Source of the DNA: Candidatus Neomarinimicrobiota bacterium
Lineage (GTDB): Bacteria > Fidelibacterota > UBA8477 > JABMPR01
Direction: 5' to 3'
Assembly: GCA_016784545.1 (NCBI GenBank)
Contig: JADHUM010000033.1
Coordinates: 1 to 41,598, forward strand
Length of the DNA stretch: 41,598 nucleotides
In this document: piece after piece, positions 16,303 through 25,222 of the stretch
Layout: the number at the start of each line of letters is the position of its first letter
Position numbering within the stretch: the first letter of the stretch is position 1
Notes under the pieces: model-generated
What the model was told of the DNA's origin: nothing
The model's input: only the letters and a program-made list of their open reading frames with translations
Database searches by the model: none
Position numbers and translations under genes: made by a program

Positions 16303-18534
16303 CTACTTGGCCCAGCTTTCCTCTCCATCAATCAGACTTCCATGGGTTGAATCAACCTGAGTAAAGAAAAGATATCGTCTGGTTTCAATTGGATGTGTTA
16401 TTGGAGACTCAATGCCCAGATTCACATTATTTCTCACAGTAACACGATATGGCAAATCAGTTACGGTACACCTAGTGAGTTTTGGCTCAAACTGATAGTG
16501 AGAAAACAGTTGTTTTTTAACATATTTTTTGCTGGTTGTTGTGTCGATCCAGCCTCCAAAGGAATCTTTGTGCATAAACAGATCCTTTTCATTGTCACCG
16601 GCGACAAATTCATCAGAGACAACACTAAGACTATCAATTTGGATGGAGTCAAGCTCTGAGTACATATCTGCAATAAGGAATAAATTTTCAAGCAGGCTAT
16701 CCCCTGCGAAAACCAAAATGAATTTATCCATACCGTAGAAAACCTTTTCTACGTAGGCAGTATCACTTTTTTCCAGAATATTCATTGACAGTACACTATC
16801 AGTACCGTTGAAATCATAGTGATAGGCTGAATTGTTTAGTCGCTTGAGGAAAGGCAAAGAATCGAGTGAGAATTCCTGAGTAACGCCCACCTTGCCTCTA
16901 TACCAGACACCATTGAAAGTACTATCTTCAATCTGTACAACTGTATCACGTGCAATAGTAAAGGTAGTGTCATATTCCGAGAGATAGGTTGGAAATACAT
17001 CAATAAGCAAAGTATCTGCAGGAAATTCAATAACCTGTTCACCGCTCCAGTTTAGTGTATCAACACCAGCCAAATGTTCTGCAATTCCAACGATATCGCG
17101 GGCTTGATTATGTATGTTGATGAATTTGCCTGTAAGTGTCTCTGCCAGTTTAATATTCATATCATCATATTTACGTAAGAAATTGTCATAAATATTCACA
17201 TTAAAAGTATCAGACTCAACTTCTACCACCTGCCACTTTAAGAAATCAGATTTTTTTATTAGTTTTGCACCGATAAATTCAACCACTTCAACGGCGGCTT
17301 TTTCCCAGTCGAGATCACTTAAATTTACAGCTGACTTATAGTAAGCTTGTTCCAGACTCACCTTATTAAAATACTCAGAAATATTTTTGTGAATATTAAT
17401 GTTAAAAACTGCATTTGTTAAATCTATATCCAGGTGGATTGAATCTAATCCGGCAGTGGGACTGTTTAATGAATCCAAAGCGACTGCTATAACTTGGTCG
17501 GCAATGTAAGGACTTGGTTCAGAATACCCTGTCAGGCGCTTGTATAAGTTGTTCCTTCGTTTTGCAAGCGCAGCTTCCATATCCCCAACTTTAACTTCCA
17601 CAGGGATTTCAACTTCGATACCACTTGTATCCAGATACATGAGCTTCATAAAGTCAGGCATGGTTTCCAGCGTATCATTTAGTACGAGAAACTCTGCCAA
17701 GGCCATGTCATAGAGGGTGTCCCCGTAGGTAGTTGAATCATAGGAATCAATTACAAATTGTTTTTTTAGTGCTTCCAGTGTCTTTTCCAGGTTCTCTTCA
17801 AAGGTAGCTGGAATGATGAAGTCAATCCTCACATCACCATCAAAAATACCACCAAACTCAATACGACCTGAAAGATTGGGATTTTTGGCGATGCTATCCA
17901 TGACAGCATCAACCAGGGGATTGGAGAAGGTTGGATATTTTGTGTAACTCGTGGTAAGTGCATTGAACATAGAGGTTTTGATGTTCTGATATAAAATATC
18001 AAATTTGTCTGAAACCGTGAAGCTCAAACCAATGCTATCTATCTCCATATTCTGGTCACCGACATAGTTGCCAGCGTCAAAAAGGGTTTTTATACTATCG
18101 AGAACGAGATTGATAGTATTTGCATCCATATTGTGATTGGGTTCCAGTGTCTTGAATAGGTCGAGATGTAACTTATTATAAAGCTTTTTATATTCATCAG
18201 AATAATTCACCGGAATAGACTTTGCGGCCATAGGTATCTTCTGAGGTCCATAATAGCTATAATTTGTATCCATAGCTGCGGCAAGAAGACTGTCTTTAAC
18301 GCTATTCACAACAAGTAAAAGTTGTTCAGTATCAGTGGTATATTCTTTTGCTAATTGATAGTGAAGTTTTTCAGCAAGGCTTACAGCGTTCATCCGGAAT
18401 CGAGCATCATCACGCAATGTGGCCTCATAATCCCAGATAGTCTTTGGAAGATAAATCACGCTGATAAACAGTATTATCAGAACAATAATTATTATTGAAT
18501 TGGTTCTGTGATTGGCGAAAAAATCTTTACTCAC
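16303..18534 (-). CDS. Large membrane-anchored periplasmic repeat protein, unknown function
   Basis: 743 aa, starting at GTG with a strong GGAGGA site. I do not recognise a family. A single N-terminal membrane helix (about 13-30, IIIIVLIILFISVIYLP) anchors ~710 residues in the periplasm. Residues ~139-470 show a recurring unit of about 55-60 residues: an amphipathic helix often ending D-S-I/L, a polar linker, an alternating-hydrophobic strand (e.g. DSIHLDIDLTNAVFNINI), then a second helix ending near LTG/ALT. I count at least four copies (about 139-195, 206-262, 343-400, 411-470). It is rich in Asp, Ser and Thr, with no cysteine clusters or catalytic signature visible. It lies between the HhH protein and the PilM-like gene, 13-14 bases from each, so it is probably part of the same membrane assembly. 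Confidence 0.65.
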   Translation of the reverse strand: MSKDFFANHRTNSIIIIVLIILFISVIYLPKTIWDYEATLRDDARFRMNAVSLAEKLHYQLAKEYTTDTEQLLLVVNSVKDSLLAAAMDTNYSYYGPQKIPMAAKSIPVNYSDEYKKLYNKLHLDLFKTLEPNHNMDANTINLVLDSIKTLFDAGNYVGDQNMEIDSIGLSFTVSDKFDILYQNIKTSMFNALTTSYTKYPTFSNPLVDAVMDSIAKNPNLSGRIEFGGIFDGDVRIDFIIPATFEENLEKTLEALKKQFVIDSYDSTTYGDTLYDMALAEFLVLNDTLETMPDFMKLMYLDTSGIEVEIPVEVKVGDMEAALAKRRNNLYKRLTGYSEPSPYIADQVIAVALDSLNSPTAGLDSIHLDIDLTNAVFNINIHKNISEYFNKVSLEQAYYKSAVNLSDLDWEKAAVEVVEFIGAKLIKKSDFLKWQVVEVESDTFNVNIYDNFLRKYDDMNIKLAETLTGKFINIHNQARDIVGIAEHLAGVDTLNWSGEQVIEFPADTLLIDVFPTYLSEYDTTFTIARDTVVQIEDSTFNGVWYRGKVGVTQEFSLDSLPFLKRLNNSAYHYDFNGTDSVLSMNILEKSDTAYVEKVFYGMDKFILVFAGDSLLENLFLIADMYSELDSIQIDSLSVVSDEFVAGDNEKDLFMHKDSFGGWIDTTTSKKYVKKQLFSHYQFEPKLTRCTVTDLPYRVTVRNNVNLGIESPITHPIETRRYLFFTQVDSTHGSLIDGEESWAK

Positions 18535-18547
18535 GAGTCCTCCTCGA

Positions 18548-19003
18548 CTACTCTGTCGTAACTAAACCCTCAATGCGGGTGTATATTTTATTTCCGATCC
18601 CCTTAACGAGGACAATATCTGATTTATTCTTAAATGGACCATTTCGATCCCTATAATCTTTTATTCTTTCAGCTATAGCCGGGCCGATACCCGGCAGTTT
18701 AGAAAGTTCACTAACTCCAGCCGTATTCAAATTTATCAGGTTAACAGCTCCATCGATCCCCTCTGTAAGCGTATCAACTCCACTAGATTCCGGCGTTGAA
18801 TTGTCCTTGTCAACAAACTGGAGCGAGTCAGAATTTATCTGCTCTGTGATCTTTATGAATTGTTGTTCCTCTTCATAAAACCGATTCGGAGTCAACTGTT
18901 TTTCAATACGCTGATTTCTAACAAGCCTGAGAACAGCACCTACTCCCAGTGTGACCACTAAAAAGTAAATTACAATTCGTTCCTGGCGGGTAAAATTTAG
19001 CAA
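18548..19003 (-). CDS. ComEA-like helix-hairpin-helix DNA-binding membrane protein
   Basis: 151 aa, starting at TTG with AGGA four bases upstream. One membrane helix at about residues 10-28 (IVIYFLVVTLGVGAVLRLV) is followed by a ~60-residue charged linker and a C-terminal tandem helix-hairpin-helix domain: INLNTAGVSELSKLPGIGPAIAERI (about 90-114) and FKNKSDIVLVKGIGNKIYTRI (about 124-144). That domain is the ComEA/competence-type HhH, which binds double-stranded DNA outside the inner membrane without sequence preference. In B. subtilis and Thermus it is needed for DNA uptake. Here it is followed by a PilM/N-like membrane set, not by comEC, so a role in uptake is possible but unproven. It sits 13 bases after dnaJ. 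Confidence 0.85.
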   Translation of the reverse strand: MLNFTRQERIVIYFLVVTLGVGAVLRLVRNQRIEKQLTPNRFYEEEQQFIKITEQINSDSLQFVDKDNSTPESSGVDTLTEGIDGAVNLINLNTAGVSELSKLPGIGPAIAERIKDYRDRNGPFKNKSDIVLVKGIGNKIYTRIEGLVTTE

Positions 19004-19016
19004 GTTTCCTGCCTCA

Positions 19017-20177
19017 TCATAGTAAGGATTTTATTTTTCTAAAGATACTACGCTTGACTTTTTGACTACTGTAGTAGTCTGCTAGTTCTTTGTAGAGCTC
19101 TTTCTCTCTCTTGCTTGGTTTTACAGGAGTTTCAATCTGAATCTTCACCATTTGATCACCAACCATATGGCTATTGATACGAGGAATCCCTTTTCCTCTT
19201 AATCGGAGAAGTTTCCCCGATTGAGAACCAGCAGGAATTTTCAGATTGACTTTTCCTGTCAGGGTTGGAATCTCCAATTCTGTACCAGTGACTGCCTGGG
19301 CCATATTAATGCCCAGTTCAAGATAGATATTATCCTCATCTCGAATAAATAAATCGTGTTCTTTTTCATCAATGAGAACAATCAGATCACCATGTTGCCC
19401 ACCGCGTCTGGCTGAGTTGCCTTCGCCTTTAAGGGTCATATAATTGCCTGCGTGAACACCAGCAGGAATCTTAGCTGATACAACAGATTCCTTTCTCACT
19501 CTTCCATCGCCTCTACAAGTCTGACATGGATGAGCGATCACCTCACCGGTGCCGTCACAATTTGAACAAGGTTGAATATTGACAAATTGTCCAAACATTG
19601 ATCTGGAAACTTGTTGTACTTCACCCCTACCATGACAAACCGTACAGTTTGTTTTGCTGGCCTTATCCCGTGCGCCGGTTCCGCTGCAATCGGGACAAGA
19701 TTCGAATCTTTTGACTTTCATCTTTTTGGTGACACCCGTAGCAATTTCTTCCAGGGTTAAGGGCAACTTAATTTTTAAATCTGAACCTCTGGAACGACCG
19801 CGGGAGCGAGAACCCCCACCACCACCGAATATGTCTCCAAATCCACCACCGCCGCCACCGCCGAATCCATCCATAAATATTCGCAGGGCATCAGACAGAT
19901 CTACACCGAATCCACCACCACCGAATCCATCGAAGGGGCTTCCACCCATGCCGCCTTCAGGGGCATGACCGAATTGATCATATTGTGCTTTTTTCTGTTC
20001 ATCATTTAAGACTGAGTAGGCTTCAGCAGCTTCTTTAAATTTGGTCTCAGCTTCTTTATCACCAGGATTTTTATCTGGATGATACTTCATGGCAATCTGA
20101 CGATAAGATTTCTTTATATCAGCTTTGTTGGCCCCTTTAGATAGACCAAGTACTTCATAATAATCGCGTTTGGCCAT
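19017..20177 (-). CDS. dnaJ: Chaperone DnaJ
   Basis: 386 aa, complete type I DnaJ. The J domain is at 1-70 with HPD at 33-35, which stimulates DnaK ATPase. An extremely Gly/Phe-rich linker spans about 74-132, with glycine runs near 106-122. Four CxxCxGxG zinc repeats begin at Cys161, 178, 204 and 218. The client-binding C-terminal domains follow. It delivers unfolded proteins to DnaK together with GrpE. No dnaK is in the window. The ATG is two bases after the grpE stop. The basic C-terminal extension ending FRKIKSLL is slightly longer than usual. Confidence 0.97.
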   Translation of the reverse strand: MAKRDYYEVLGLSKGANKADIKKSYRQIAMKYHPDKNPGDKEAETKFKEAAEAYSVLNDEQKKAQYDQFGHAPEGGMGGSPFDGFGGGGFGVDLSDALRIFMDGFGGGGGGGFGDIFGGGGGSRSRGRSRGSDLKIKLPLTLEEIATGVTKKMKVKRFESCPDCSGTGARDKASKTNCTVCHGRGEVQQVSRSMFGQFVNIQPCSNCDGTGEVIAHPCQTCRGDGRVRKESVVSAKIPAGVHAGNYMTLKGEGNSARRGGQHGDLIVLIDEKEHDLFIRDEDNIYLELGINMAQAVTGTELEIPTLTGKVNLKIPAGSQSGKLLRLRGKGIPRINSHMVGDQMVKIQIETPVKPSKREKELYKELADYYSSQKVKRSIFRKIKSLL

Positions 20178-20179
20178 AG

Positions 20180-20758
20180 CTATTGACTAACCACTACTTT
20201 TGCTGCTCTTAACACACGATCACCTGATTTATAGCCTTTTTCGAACACCTGAATGATGTTGCCGGGATCATGTTCTTCAGAGGGTTGCATGGCCATGGCT
20301 TCGTGCAGCTCGGGATCGAAAGGTTCCCCTGTGGGATCAAAGACTTCAACATCGTCAGTATCTTTCAGGAACTTTTGAATCTGATCTAAAACCAGAGCAA
20401 TACCCTTGGATGAATTTTCTGCATCTGCAGCGTCCTGTTCATATTGGGCAGAGCGCTCAAGATTATCAATAATTGGAAAGAGCCCCATAAGCATTCGATC
20501 CTTGGCAAAGGTTAGGGATCGTTCTTTTTCTCTTTCTACTCGTTTTTTTCCATTCTCATATTCTGCAACTACGCGCAACATTTTTTCTTCTGCTGCTTGC
20601 ACACGGAGTTGCTGATCCACCAGTTCATCAGTGAGTTTTTCCACAGTATCTTCAAGGTTTTCAATCTTTTTGGTTAACAATTTTTCTTTAGCTGTAAGCT
20701 TAGGCTTTGGAGTTGCTTTTTTTTGTTTGCTCGTCTTCTTTGTCGTTTTATCAGTCAT
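20180..20758 (-). CDS. grpE: Nucleotide exchange factor GrpE
   Basis: 192 aa. A lysine-rich, disordered N-terminus (~25 residues) is followed by the long dimerising coiled coil (about 26-100, containing [18 protein letters not shown]). The compact C-terminal beta domain comes next, with [45 protein letters not shown], the family signature. GrpE releases ADP from DnaK. It lies one base after hrcA and two before dnaJ, all clearly co-transcribed. Confidence 0.96.
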   Translation of the reverse strand: MTDKTTKKTSKQKKATPKPKLTAKEKLLTKKIENLEDTVEKLTDELVDQQLRVQAAEEKMLRVVAEYENGKKRVEREKERSLTFAKDRMLMGLFPIIDNLERSAQYEQDAADAENSSKGIALVLDQIQKFLKDTDDVEVFDPTGEPFDPELHEAMAMQPSEEHDPGNIIQVFEKGYKSGDRVLRAAKVVVSQ

Positions 20759-20759
20759 A

Positions 20760-21815
20760 TTACTTTATGTATTTCGTGTTAATTAATGTTTCAATTTTAT
20801 CTGCAGTGAATTCTGCCAGACCAATGATACGTTCATATTCCATGCGAGTGGGTCCTAAAATATGAATTTCACCACTACACCTGTTCCCCTTATAGGCAAT
20901 AGAGACGAGCGACATATTTTTAAAAAATGTCTGCCCCAGTTCCCCACCGATAAAGACACTGGGCTTCCCACTATATAAGGGCGCAGGTAAATACCGTTGG
21001 AGAGAATCAGTCTCTATAGCTTCCAGCAAGAATTCTAATTTTGCTGGATCCGCAATTTCCGGATAATGCAGCAACTGGTGCGTGCCATAGGTTCTAAAAT
21101 CATTGCTGGAATTGGAATCCAGAACGTTGTTAAAACTCTTTAAAATCTGATCAATGATGGGGTTTTTTCGTGTCACTTCGTCAGTGCCCTGTTCAACCTG
21201 CTTTTGAACATCATCTATATCGCGACCAGCAAATAGATCATTCAATATATTTTCTGCTTCGTGCATCACAATGCGAGAAAGCTTGCTCTCTAATTCAAAG
21301 GCAACCGTCTTCACCTGTCCCAGGGACATATGGACAATAAGAAGTACGGATTCTTTATCCAATTCATGGAGAGCAATTGAACGAATACGAGTAGCTCTTT
21401 CCTGAGGGCGGGACATGAGCACCAGGGCATGAGACATATCACCCAGAAACTGAGCAGTATTTTTGATCAGTTGATCGAGATCTCTACTAAGATTATCCAA
21501 CCCTGACTCATAATCTCTGGTGACGTTCTGCTGGGGTTGTTCGAGTTCCATCAGCCTATCCACAAAATATCGATATCCCTTATCCGTTGGAATGCGTCCT
21601 GCCGACGTGTGGGGCTGCAATAAGTATCCTCCCACTTCAAGATCGCTCAAAACATGACGAAGGGTTGCGGACCCTACCTTGAAATAATCCATGGCAACCA
21701 GACGTGAAGACCCAACTGGGTGCCCGTTCACAGCATAATCTCTCACCAACCATTTGAGGACTTTTTCCTCACGGTCCTTGAGTTCTATAAACGTTTGTCT
21801 AGGACTTCGATTCAT
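20760..21815 (-). CDS. hrcA: Heat-inducible transcription repressor HrcA
   Basis: 351 aa, normal length. The N-terminal winged helix-turn-helix (about 10-75) includes YAVNGHPVGSSRLVAM, GSATLRHVLSDLEVGGYLLQPHTSAGRIPTDKGYRYFVD, the classic HrcA signature. The rest is the GAF-like domain, with GGELGQTFFKNMSLVSIAYK and GEIHILGPTRMEYERIIGLAEF at the end. HrcA normally represses dnaK/groE operons by binding CIRCE. I find no CIRCE sequence upstream here. Instead a promoter-like element with an internal 11-bp inverted repeat lies directly before the ATG, and there is no obvious ribosome binding site. It is the first gene after a 108-base gap from ftsX. Confidence 0.96.
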   Translation of the reverse strand: MNRSPRQTFIELKDREEKVLKWLVRDYAVNGHPVGSSRLVAMDYFKVGSATLRHVLSDLEVGGYLLQPHTSAGRIPTDKGYRYFVDRLMELEQPQQNVTRDYESGLDNLSRDLDQLIKNTAQFLGDMSHALVLMSRPQERATRIRSIALHELDKESVLLIVHMSLGQVKTVAFELESKLSRIVMHEAENILNDLFAGRDIDDVQKQVEQGTDEVTRKNPIIDQILKSFNNVLDSNSSNDFRTYGTHQLLHYPEIADPAKLEFLLEAIETDSLQRYLPAPLYSGKPSVFIGGELGQTFFKNMSLVSIAYKGNRCSGEIHILGPTRMEYERIIGLAEFTADKIETLINTKYIK

Positions 21816-21823
21816 AACCGAAC

Positions 21824-21852
21824 ATAATAATTTTGGGTCCCAATTAATACAA
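21824..21852 (-). promoter_or_regulatory. hrcA promoter with operator-like inverted repeat in its spacer
   Basis: On the - strand, TTGTAT (21852-21847), a 17-base spacer and TATTAT (21829-21824) form a housekeeping-type promoter. The spacer holds TTGGGACCCAA (21843-21833), an inverted repeat with 5-bp arms. The expected start lies about 21817, next to the ATG at 21815. Confidence 0.5.
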
Positions 21853-21923
21853 GATTTTAAATGGGTAAAGAGTTGTTATATAAGGCTTGAAAGCAAATGT
21901 TCAGGATGGAGGAATCTTTAAAA

Positions 21924-22796
21924 TCAAGCAACGAACCGAAGCATTTTTCTTACGGCCTTCAAAACACCTAAGGAGGAAATACTGACGCCGAAAAGAATCA
22001 ACCCTAATATTACTTCGGGATGATCAATTATCCTTACAGGTAAGTCGAATTGGACAAAATACTTAATACTATACTCAGCTAGCATGATCAGAAGCACTGA
22101 GAGACTTGCCCCAAGAAATCCCAGAATGCCTCCTTCCAGAAAGAATGGTGCCTTTATCAGGAAATCGCTGGCGCCCAATAGGCGAACCGTTTCAATAAAT
22201 TCGTATCTGGCCAGTATCATCAACCGAAGATTATTGGCAGTAAGAAATACTGTGGATAAGATTATGAGAAACAAGGTGACGGTGGCGACTGTGTAGACAA
22301 GCTTCATGATGCCCTGAACCCGATTGAACAGATCCTTCTTAAACATGACTTCATCTACCCCATCCAATTCATTCATGTTGTGGATAAAAGTTAAGATATA
22401 TTCTGCAGAACGATGATCTTCCTCAAAAGTAATGCGAAATGAACTGGGCAATGGATTGTCATCCAACAAGGAAAGAACATCTTCCCCAAATTCAGCATTA
22501 TAAAGGGCGGCTGCATCTTCCTTGGACAAATATTCCATTCTAAAAATTCCTGGATAATCCCTGACGATGGCTGCCAACTCATGTTTTTGGTGGGTAGTCA
22601 CTTCATTTTCCAGGAATATTTCAAGATCATAGCTTGCTTGAAATTCACCTAAGAACTCCAGGCTATTATCAACTGCCAGTACACCCAGCCCCACGATCAG
22701 CAAGGCAATGGTTACGGAGAAAACGGATATCATGAAAGGCATGCGGGCTCTTTTGATACCAATAATTCCCTCTCTTATGATATAACTTAGTTTCAT
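21924..22796 (-). CDS. ftsX: Cell division protein FtsX
   Basis: 290 aa. Four membrane helices in the FtsX pattern: one near residues 20-42, then a ~130-residue periplasmic domain (EIFLENEVTTHQKHELAAIVRDYPG..., with SKEDAAALYNAEFG typical of the family), then three helices near 170-190, 220-243 and 263-281. The MKLSYIIREGIIGIKRARM cytoplasmic start is also characteristic. FtsEX transmits a signal across the inner membrane to activate peptidoglycan hydrolases during division. Its ATG overlaps the ftsE stop by four bases (ATGA). Confidence 0.93.
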   Translation of the reverse strand: MKLSYIIREGIIGIKRARMPFMISVFSVTIALLIVGLGVLAVDNSLEFLGEFQASYDLEIFLENEVTTHQKHELAAIVRDYPGIFRMEYLSKEDAAALYNAEFGEDVLSLLDDNPLPSSFRITFEEDHRSAEYILTFIHNMNELDGVDEVMFKKDLFNRVQGIMKLVYTVATVTLFLIILSTVFLTANNLRLMILARYEFIETVRLLGASDFLIKAPFFLEGGILGFLGASLSVLLIMLAEYSIKYFVQFDLPVRIIDHPEVILGLILFGVSISSLGVLKAVRKMLRFVA

Positions 22797-23455
22797 AATG
22801 GCCTGTCACTCACAACTTCACCAGATACCAAAGTGATGTTCCTGGCTGGATCCTGTTTGAGAAGGTTATCATTGTGGGTGGCAAAAATGACACATGTTCC
22901 TGCATCATGAATTTTCCAGATATATTTAAGAACTTCACTTGCGGCTTTTTCATCGAGATGTGCGATAGGCTCATCGGCCAGTAGAATTTCAGGAGAAATC
23001 ACCATGGCACGTGCCAACGCAACTTTCTGTTGTTCGCCAGCCGATAATTCATGGGGGTAATGTGACAATCTGGAGCGAATACCTAACTCATCAGCCTTTA
23101 ATGAAACCTTACTTCGAACCTCGTCGGTTTTGAAGCCTTGCAGTTCGAGAGGAAGGGCGATATTGGAGTAAATGTCTCTGTCAGCCAACAGATGGAAATC
23201 CTGGAACACCATGCCAATCCTTTGACGAATCTTGGCAATGTCTCTTCTCTTTGTATGGGTGGAGTCAGAACCAAGCACACTCACTGCGCCTGAATTAGGA
23301 AACAAATCCAAATAGATCATCTTGAGAATGGAGGATTTACCGCTTCCGGAATCTCCATATAAATATACAAACTCATCTTTGTCTATGCTGAAATTCAGAT
23401 CGCGTAGGGATATCCCCGTATCATATCTCAAGAAAACATTTTCGAATCTGATCAT
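22793..23455 (-). CDS. ftsE: Cell division ATP-binding protein FtsE
   Basis: 220 aa ABC ATPase. Walker A GDSGSGKS (34-41), Q-loop in QRIGMVFQDFHLL, signature LSAGEQQKVALARAM, Walker B ILLADEPIAHLD and an ATHN switch are all present, so it should be active. The QDFHLLADRDIYSNIALPLELQG stretch is typical of FtsE. The signature has LSAGE rather than LSGGE, a mild variation also seen in other FtsE proteins. It forms a complex with FtsX, encoded by the overlapping next gene. Its own ATG overlaps the upstream methyltransferase stop by four bases. Confidence 0.94.
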   Translation of the reverse strand: MIRFENVFLRYDTGISLRDLNFSIDKDEFVYLYGDSGSGKSSILKMIYLDLFPNSGAVSVLGSDSTHTKRRDIAKIRQRIGMVFQDFHLLADRDIYSNIALPLELQGFKTDEVRSKVSLKADELGIRSRLSHYPHELSAGEQQKVALARAMVISPEILLADEPIAHLDEKAASEVLKYIWKIHDAGTCVIFATHNDNLLKQDPARNITLVSGEVVSDRPL

Positions 23456-24216
23456 GCAGTCTTCCTCAACATAACGATAAACCGTTCCGATTGTGGAGTG
23501 GGTTGATCCAGCGTTTCATCATCGAGAATTTTCCACCACTTATAATCTGAGGATGTACAAAACTTCTCCACGTCAGATTGCTCATATGCTTTTTGAATAT
23601 GTGATTCAACATCAACCGTATCTTCCCTATCTGTTTTCAGAGTGAAGACTGACTCAGCCAATTGAGAGTCAGGATCATAGTTGGTGTATCGCTCATACCC
23701 TCCATATTCATCACTGAATATCTCCCGATAGCCACGGAAATGGGTTTGGCATAACAGGGGGGTAACCACATCAAACAGCAAAATGCCACCTGGTTTGAGA
23801 AGTGTGAATGTATTTCGGAGAAATAACTCAATCTCAGACGTCTCCAGCAGATAATTCAAACCATCATGAAGATTGATGATGACGTCAAATTCTTTGGCTG
23901 ACGTAAAATTGACCATATTCCCAACCCCAAACTCAATCTGAAGCTTTTCCGCGAGTGCTTTATTGCGAGCAATTTCAATCATGTGTTCACTCAAGTCTAT
24001 GGCAGTCATATTAATGCCACGCCGGGCAAGCTTGAGAGCCATGGAACCGGTACCACAAGAGATATCCAACCATGTCTTGTCTGGCTCATAGGGTGCAACC
24101 AGTGCCTCTATATCATCTACCCAAATATCATAATTGATATAATCCATGAGGGTGTCGTAATAGGCTGCAAGACGCTGGTAGGGCTGAATCGTCTGTATAT
24201 TCTGCTTGTCCGGCAT
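23452..24216 (-). CDS. Class I SAM-dependent methyltransferase
   Basis: 254 aa from the ATG at 24216, preceded by AGGAAACCAAGG; a 264-aa form from 24246 would overlap the upstream exchanger gene by 14 bases and lacks a site. The start YQRLAAYYDTLMDYINYDIWVDDI resembles small-molecule methyltransferases of the UbiE/YodH kind. SAM motif I is WLDISCGTGSMALKLARRG, with motif II around MTAIDLSEHMIEIAR and motif III at FDVIINLHDGLNYLLE. The C-terminal ~80 residues form a beta-rich domain often found in Methyltransf_25/DNA-unrelated members. The substrate is unknown. It is translationally coupled to ftsE (ATGA overlap), which is an uncommon partner. Confidence 0.85.
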   Translation of the reverse strand: MPDKQNIQTIQPYQRLAAYYDTLMDYINYDIWVDDIEALVAPYEPDKTWLDISCGTGSMALKLARRGINMTAIDLSEHMIEIARNKALAEKLQIEFGVGNMVNFTSAKEFDVIINLHDGLNYLLETSEIELFLRNTFTLLKPGGILLFDVVTPLLCQTHFRGYREIFSDEYGGYERYTNYDPDSQLAESVFTLKTDREDTVDVESHIQKAYEQSDVEKFCTSSDYKWWKILDDETLDQPTPQSERFIVMLRKTA

Positions 24217-24232
24217 GAGCCTTGGTTTCCTA

Positions 24233-25222
24233 TCAAGCTCGTCCATAAAAAAGATAGATATAAAAACTCAGATAACCGAGAACCAGGATGGTACCAGTGA
24301 GGCGTCCAATTTTATGCCGCATTCCCAGTGGTATCAGGACCAACCCAAATGCCATCATGATGAGATATTGGGCATGAGGAAATATTTTCACGGCTTCGCC
24401 AGCAATCGTCCGACTTTCAAGGACATCGAGTGGTTTTATTAATCCCACTCCTCCCATGATAAAGAGGATGTTAAAGACATTACTTCCAATAATATTTCCA
24501 ACTGATATCTCACCATGTTTTCGGAACGCAGCTACCAGGGAAGTCGCCAATTCTGGTAGACTGGTCCCAACAGCCACGATGGTCAGGCCGATCACCATCT
24601 TAGGTATATCAAATTCTTCGGCTATCCAAACTGCACTTTTTACAAACAACCAGGCACCAACAGACAATGCTATACTTCCGGCTAAAACCAGGAGGAGATT
24701 ATTTGTTTTACTTCCAAATTCACCTTCAAAATTTTCAAGTGGAACTTCACTTGGGTGACGATACAAATAAAAGATGTAACCGATGAGAACCAGCACCATA
24801 ATAAAACCATCTATGCGCGATACGGAACCATCCAGGGATAGACCATAAAGCAGAAGGCTGACTGCAAAAAGAAAGATCAACCCTTTATAGGTTTGTTTAA
24901 AGTGGATGGTTATGGGGAAGATCAATCCGCTGACTCCCAGGATTAATCCAATGTTGGTCACATTGCTTCCGATAATATTTCCGATGGCAATTGTAGACGA
25001 GTCCTCAAAAACATTGGCGATCAAACTGACCACAAACTCTGGCATGGAGGTACCGAATGCCACGATTGATAAGCCAACAATAAGGGGTTTTACACCCATT
25101 TGATTAGCGAGTTGACTACCCCCTTTTACCAACCAATCTGCACCAAAAAAGAGTAAGGTGGCGCTGAGTGCAATGATAACACTATTCCCACCCATTCCGA
25201 TTGAAGCAATCATGTTATCCAT
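24233..25222 (-). CDS. Calcium/sodium antiporter (CaCA family, YrbG-like)
   Basis: 329 aa with about ten membrane helices in two inverted repeats. Each half carries the alpha-repeat motif that forms the ion site: AFGTSMPEFVVSLIANVFEDSSTIAIGNIIGSNVTNIGLILG in the first and AVGTSLPELATSLVAAFRKHGEISVGNIIGSNVFNILFIMG in the second. Both retain the key Glu in PE and the Asn/Asp positions. It should exchange Na+ (or H+) for Ca2+ or another cation across the inner membrane. Its ATG shares one base with the nadD stop (TAATG). The stop lies 16 bases before the preferred methyltransferase start. Confidence 0.93.
   Translation of the reverse strand: MDNMIASIGMGGNSVIIALSATLLFFGADWLVKGGSQLANQMGVKPLIVGLSIVAFGTSMPEFVVSLIANVFEDSSTIAIGNIIGSNVTNIGLILGVSGLIFPITIHFKQTYKGLIFLFAVSLLLYGLSLDGSVSRIDGFIMVLVLIGYIFYLYRHPSEVPLENFEGEFGSKTNNLLLVLAGSIALSVGAWLFVKSAVWIAEEFDIPKMVIGLTIVAVGTSLPELATSLVAAFRKHGEISVGNIIGSNVFNILFIMGGVGLIKPLDVLESRTIAGEAVKIFPHAQYLIMMAFGLVLIPLGMRHKIGRLTGTILVLGYLSFYIYLFYGRA

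Noticed and set aside
19654-19968. Proline-rich 104-aa open frame on the + strand
   Set aside because: It is the antisense of the Gly-rich DnaJ linker; repetitive codons create an open frame on the other strand.
21816-21923. Search for a CIRCE operator before hrcA
   Set aside because: Neither TTAGCACTC nor GAGTGCTAA, nor a close variant with a nine-base gap, was found.
24456-24758. 100-aa frame opposite the CaCA exchanger
   Set aside because: Antisense shadow of a strongly conserved transporter.
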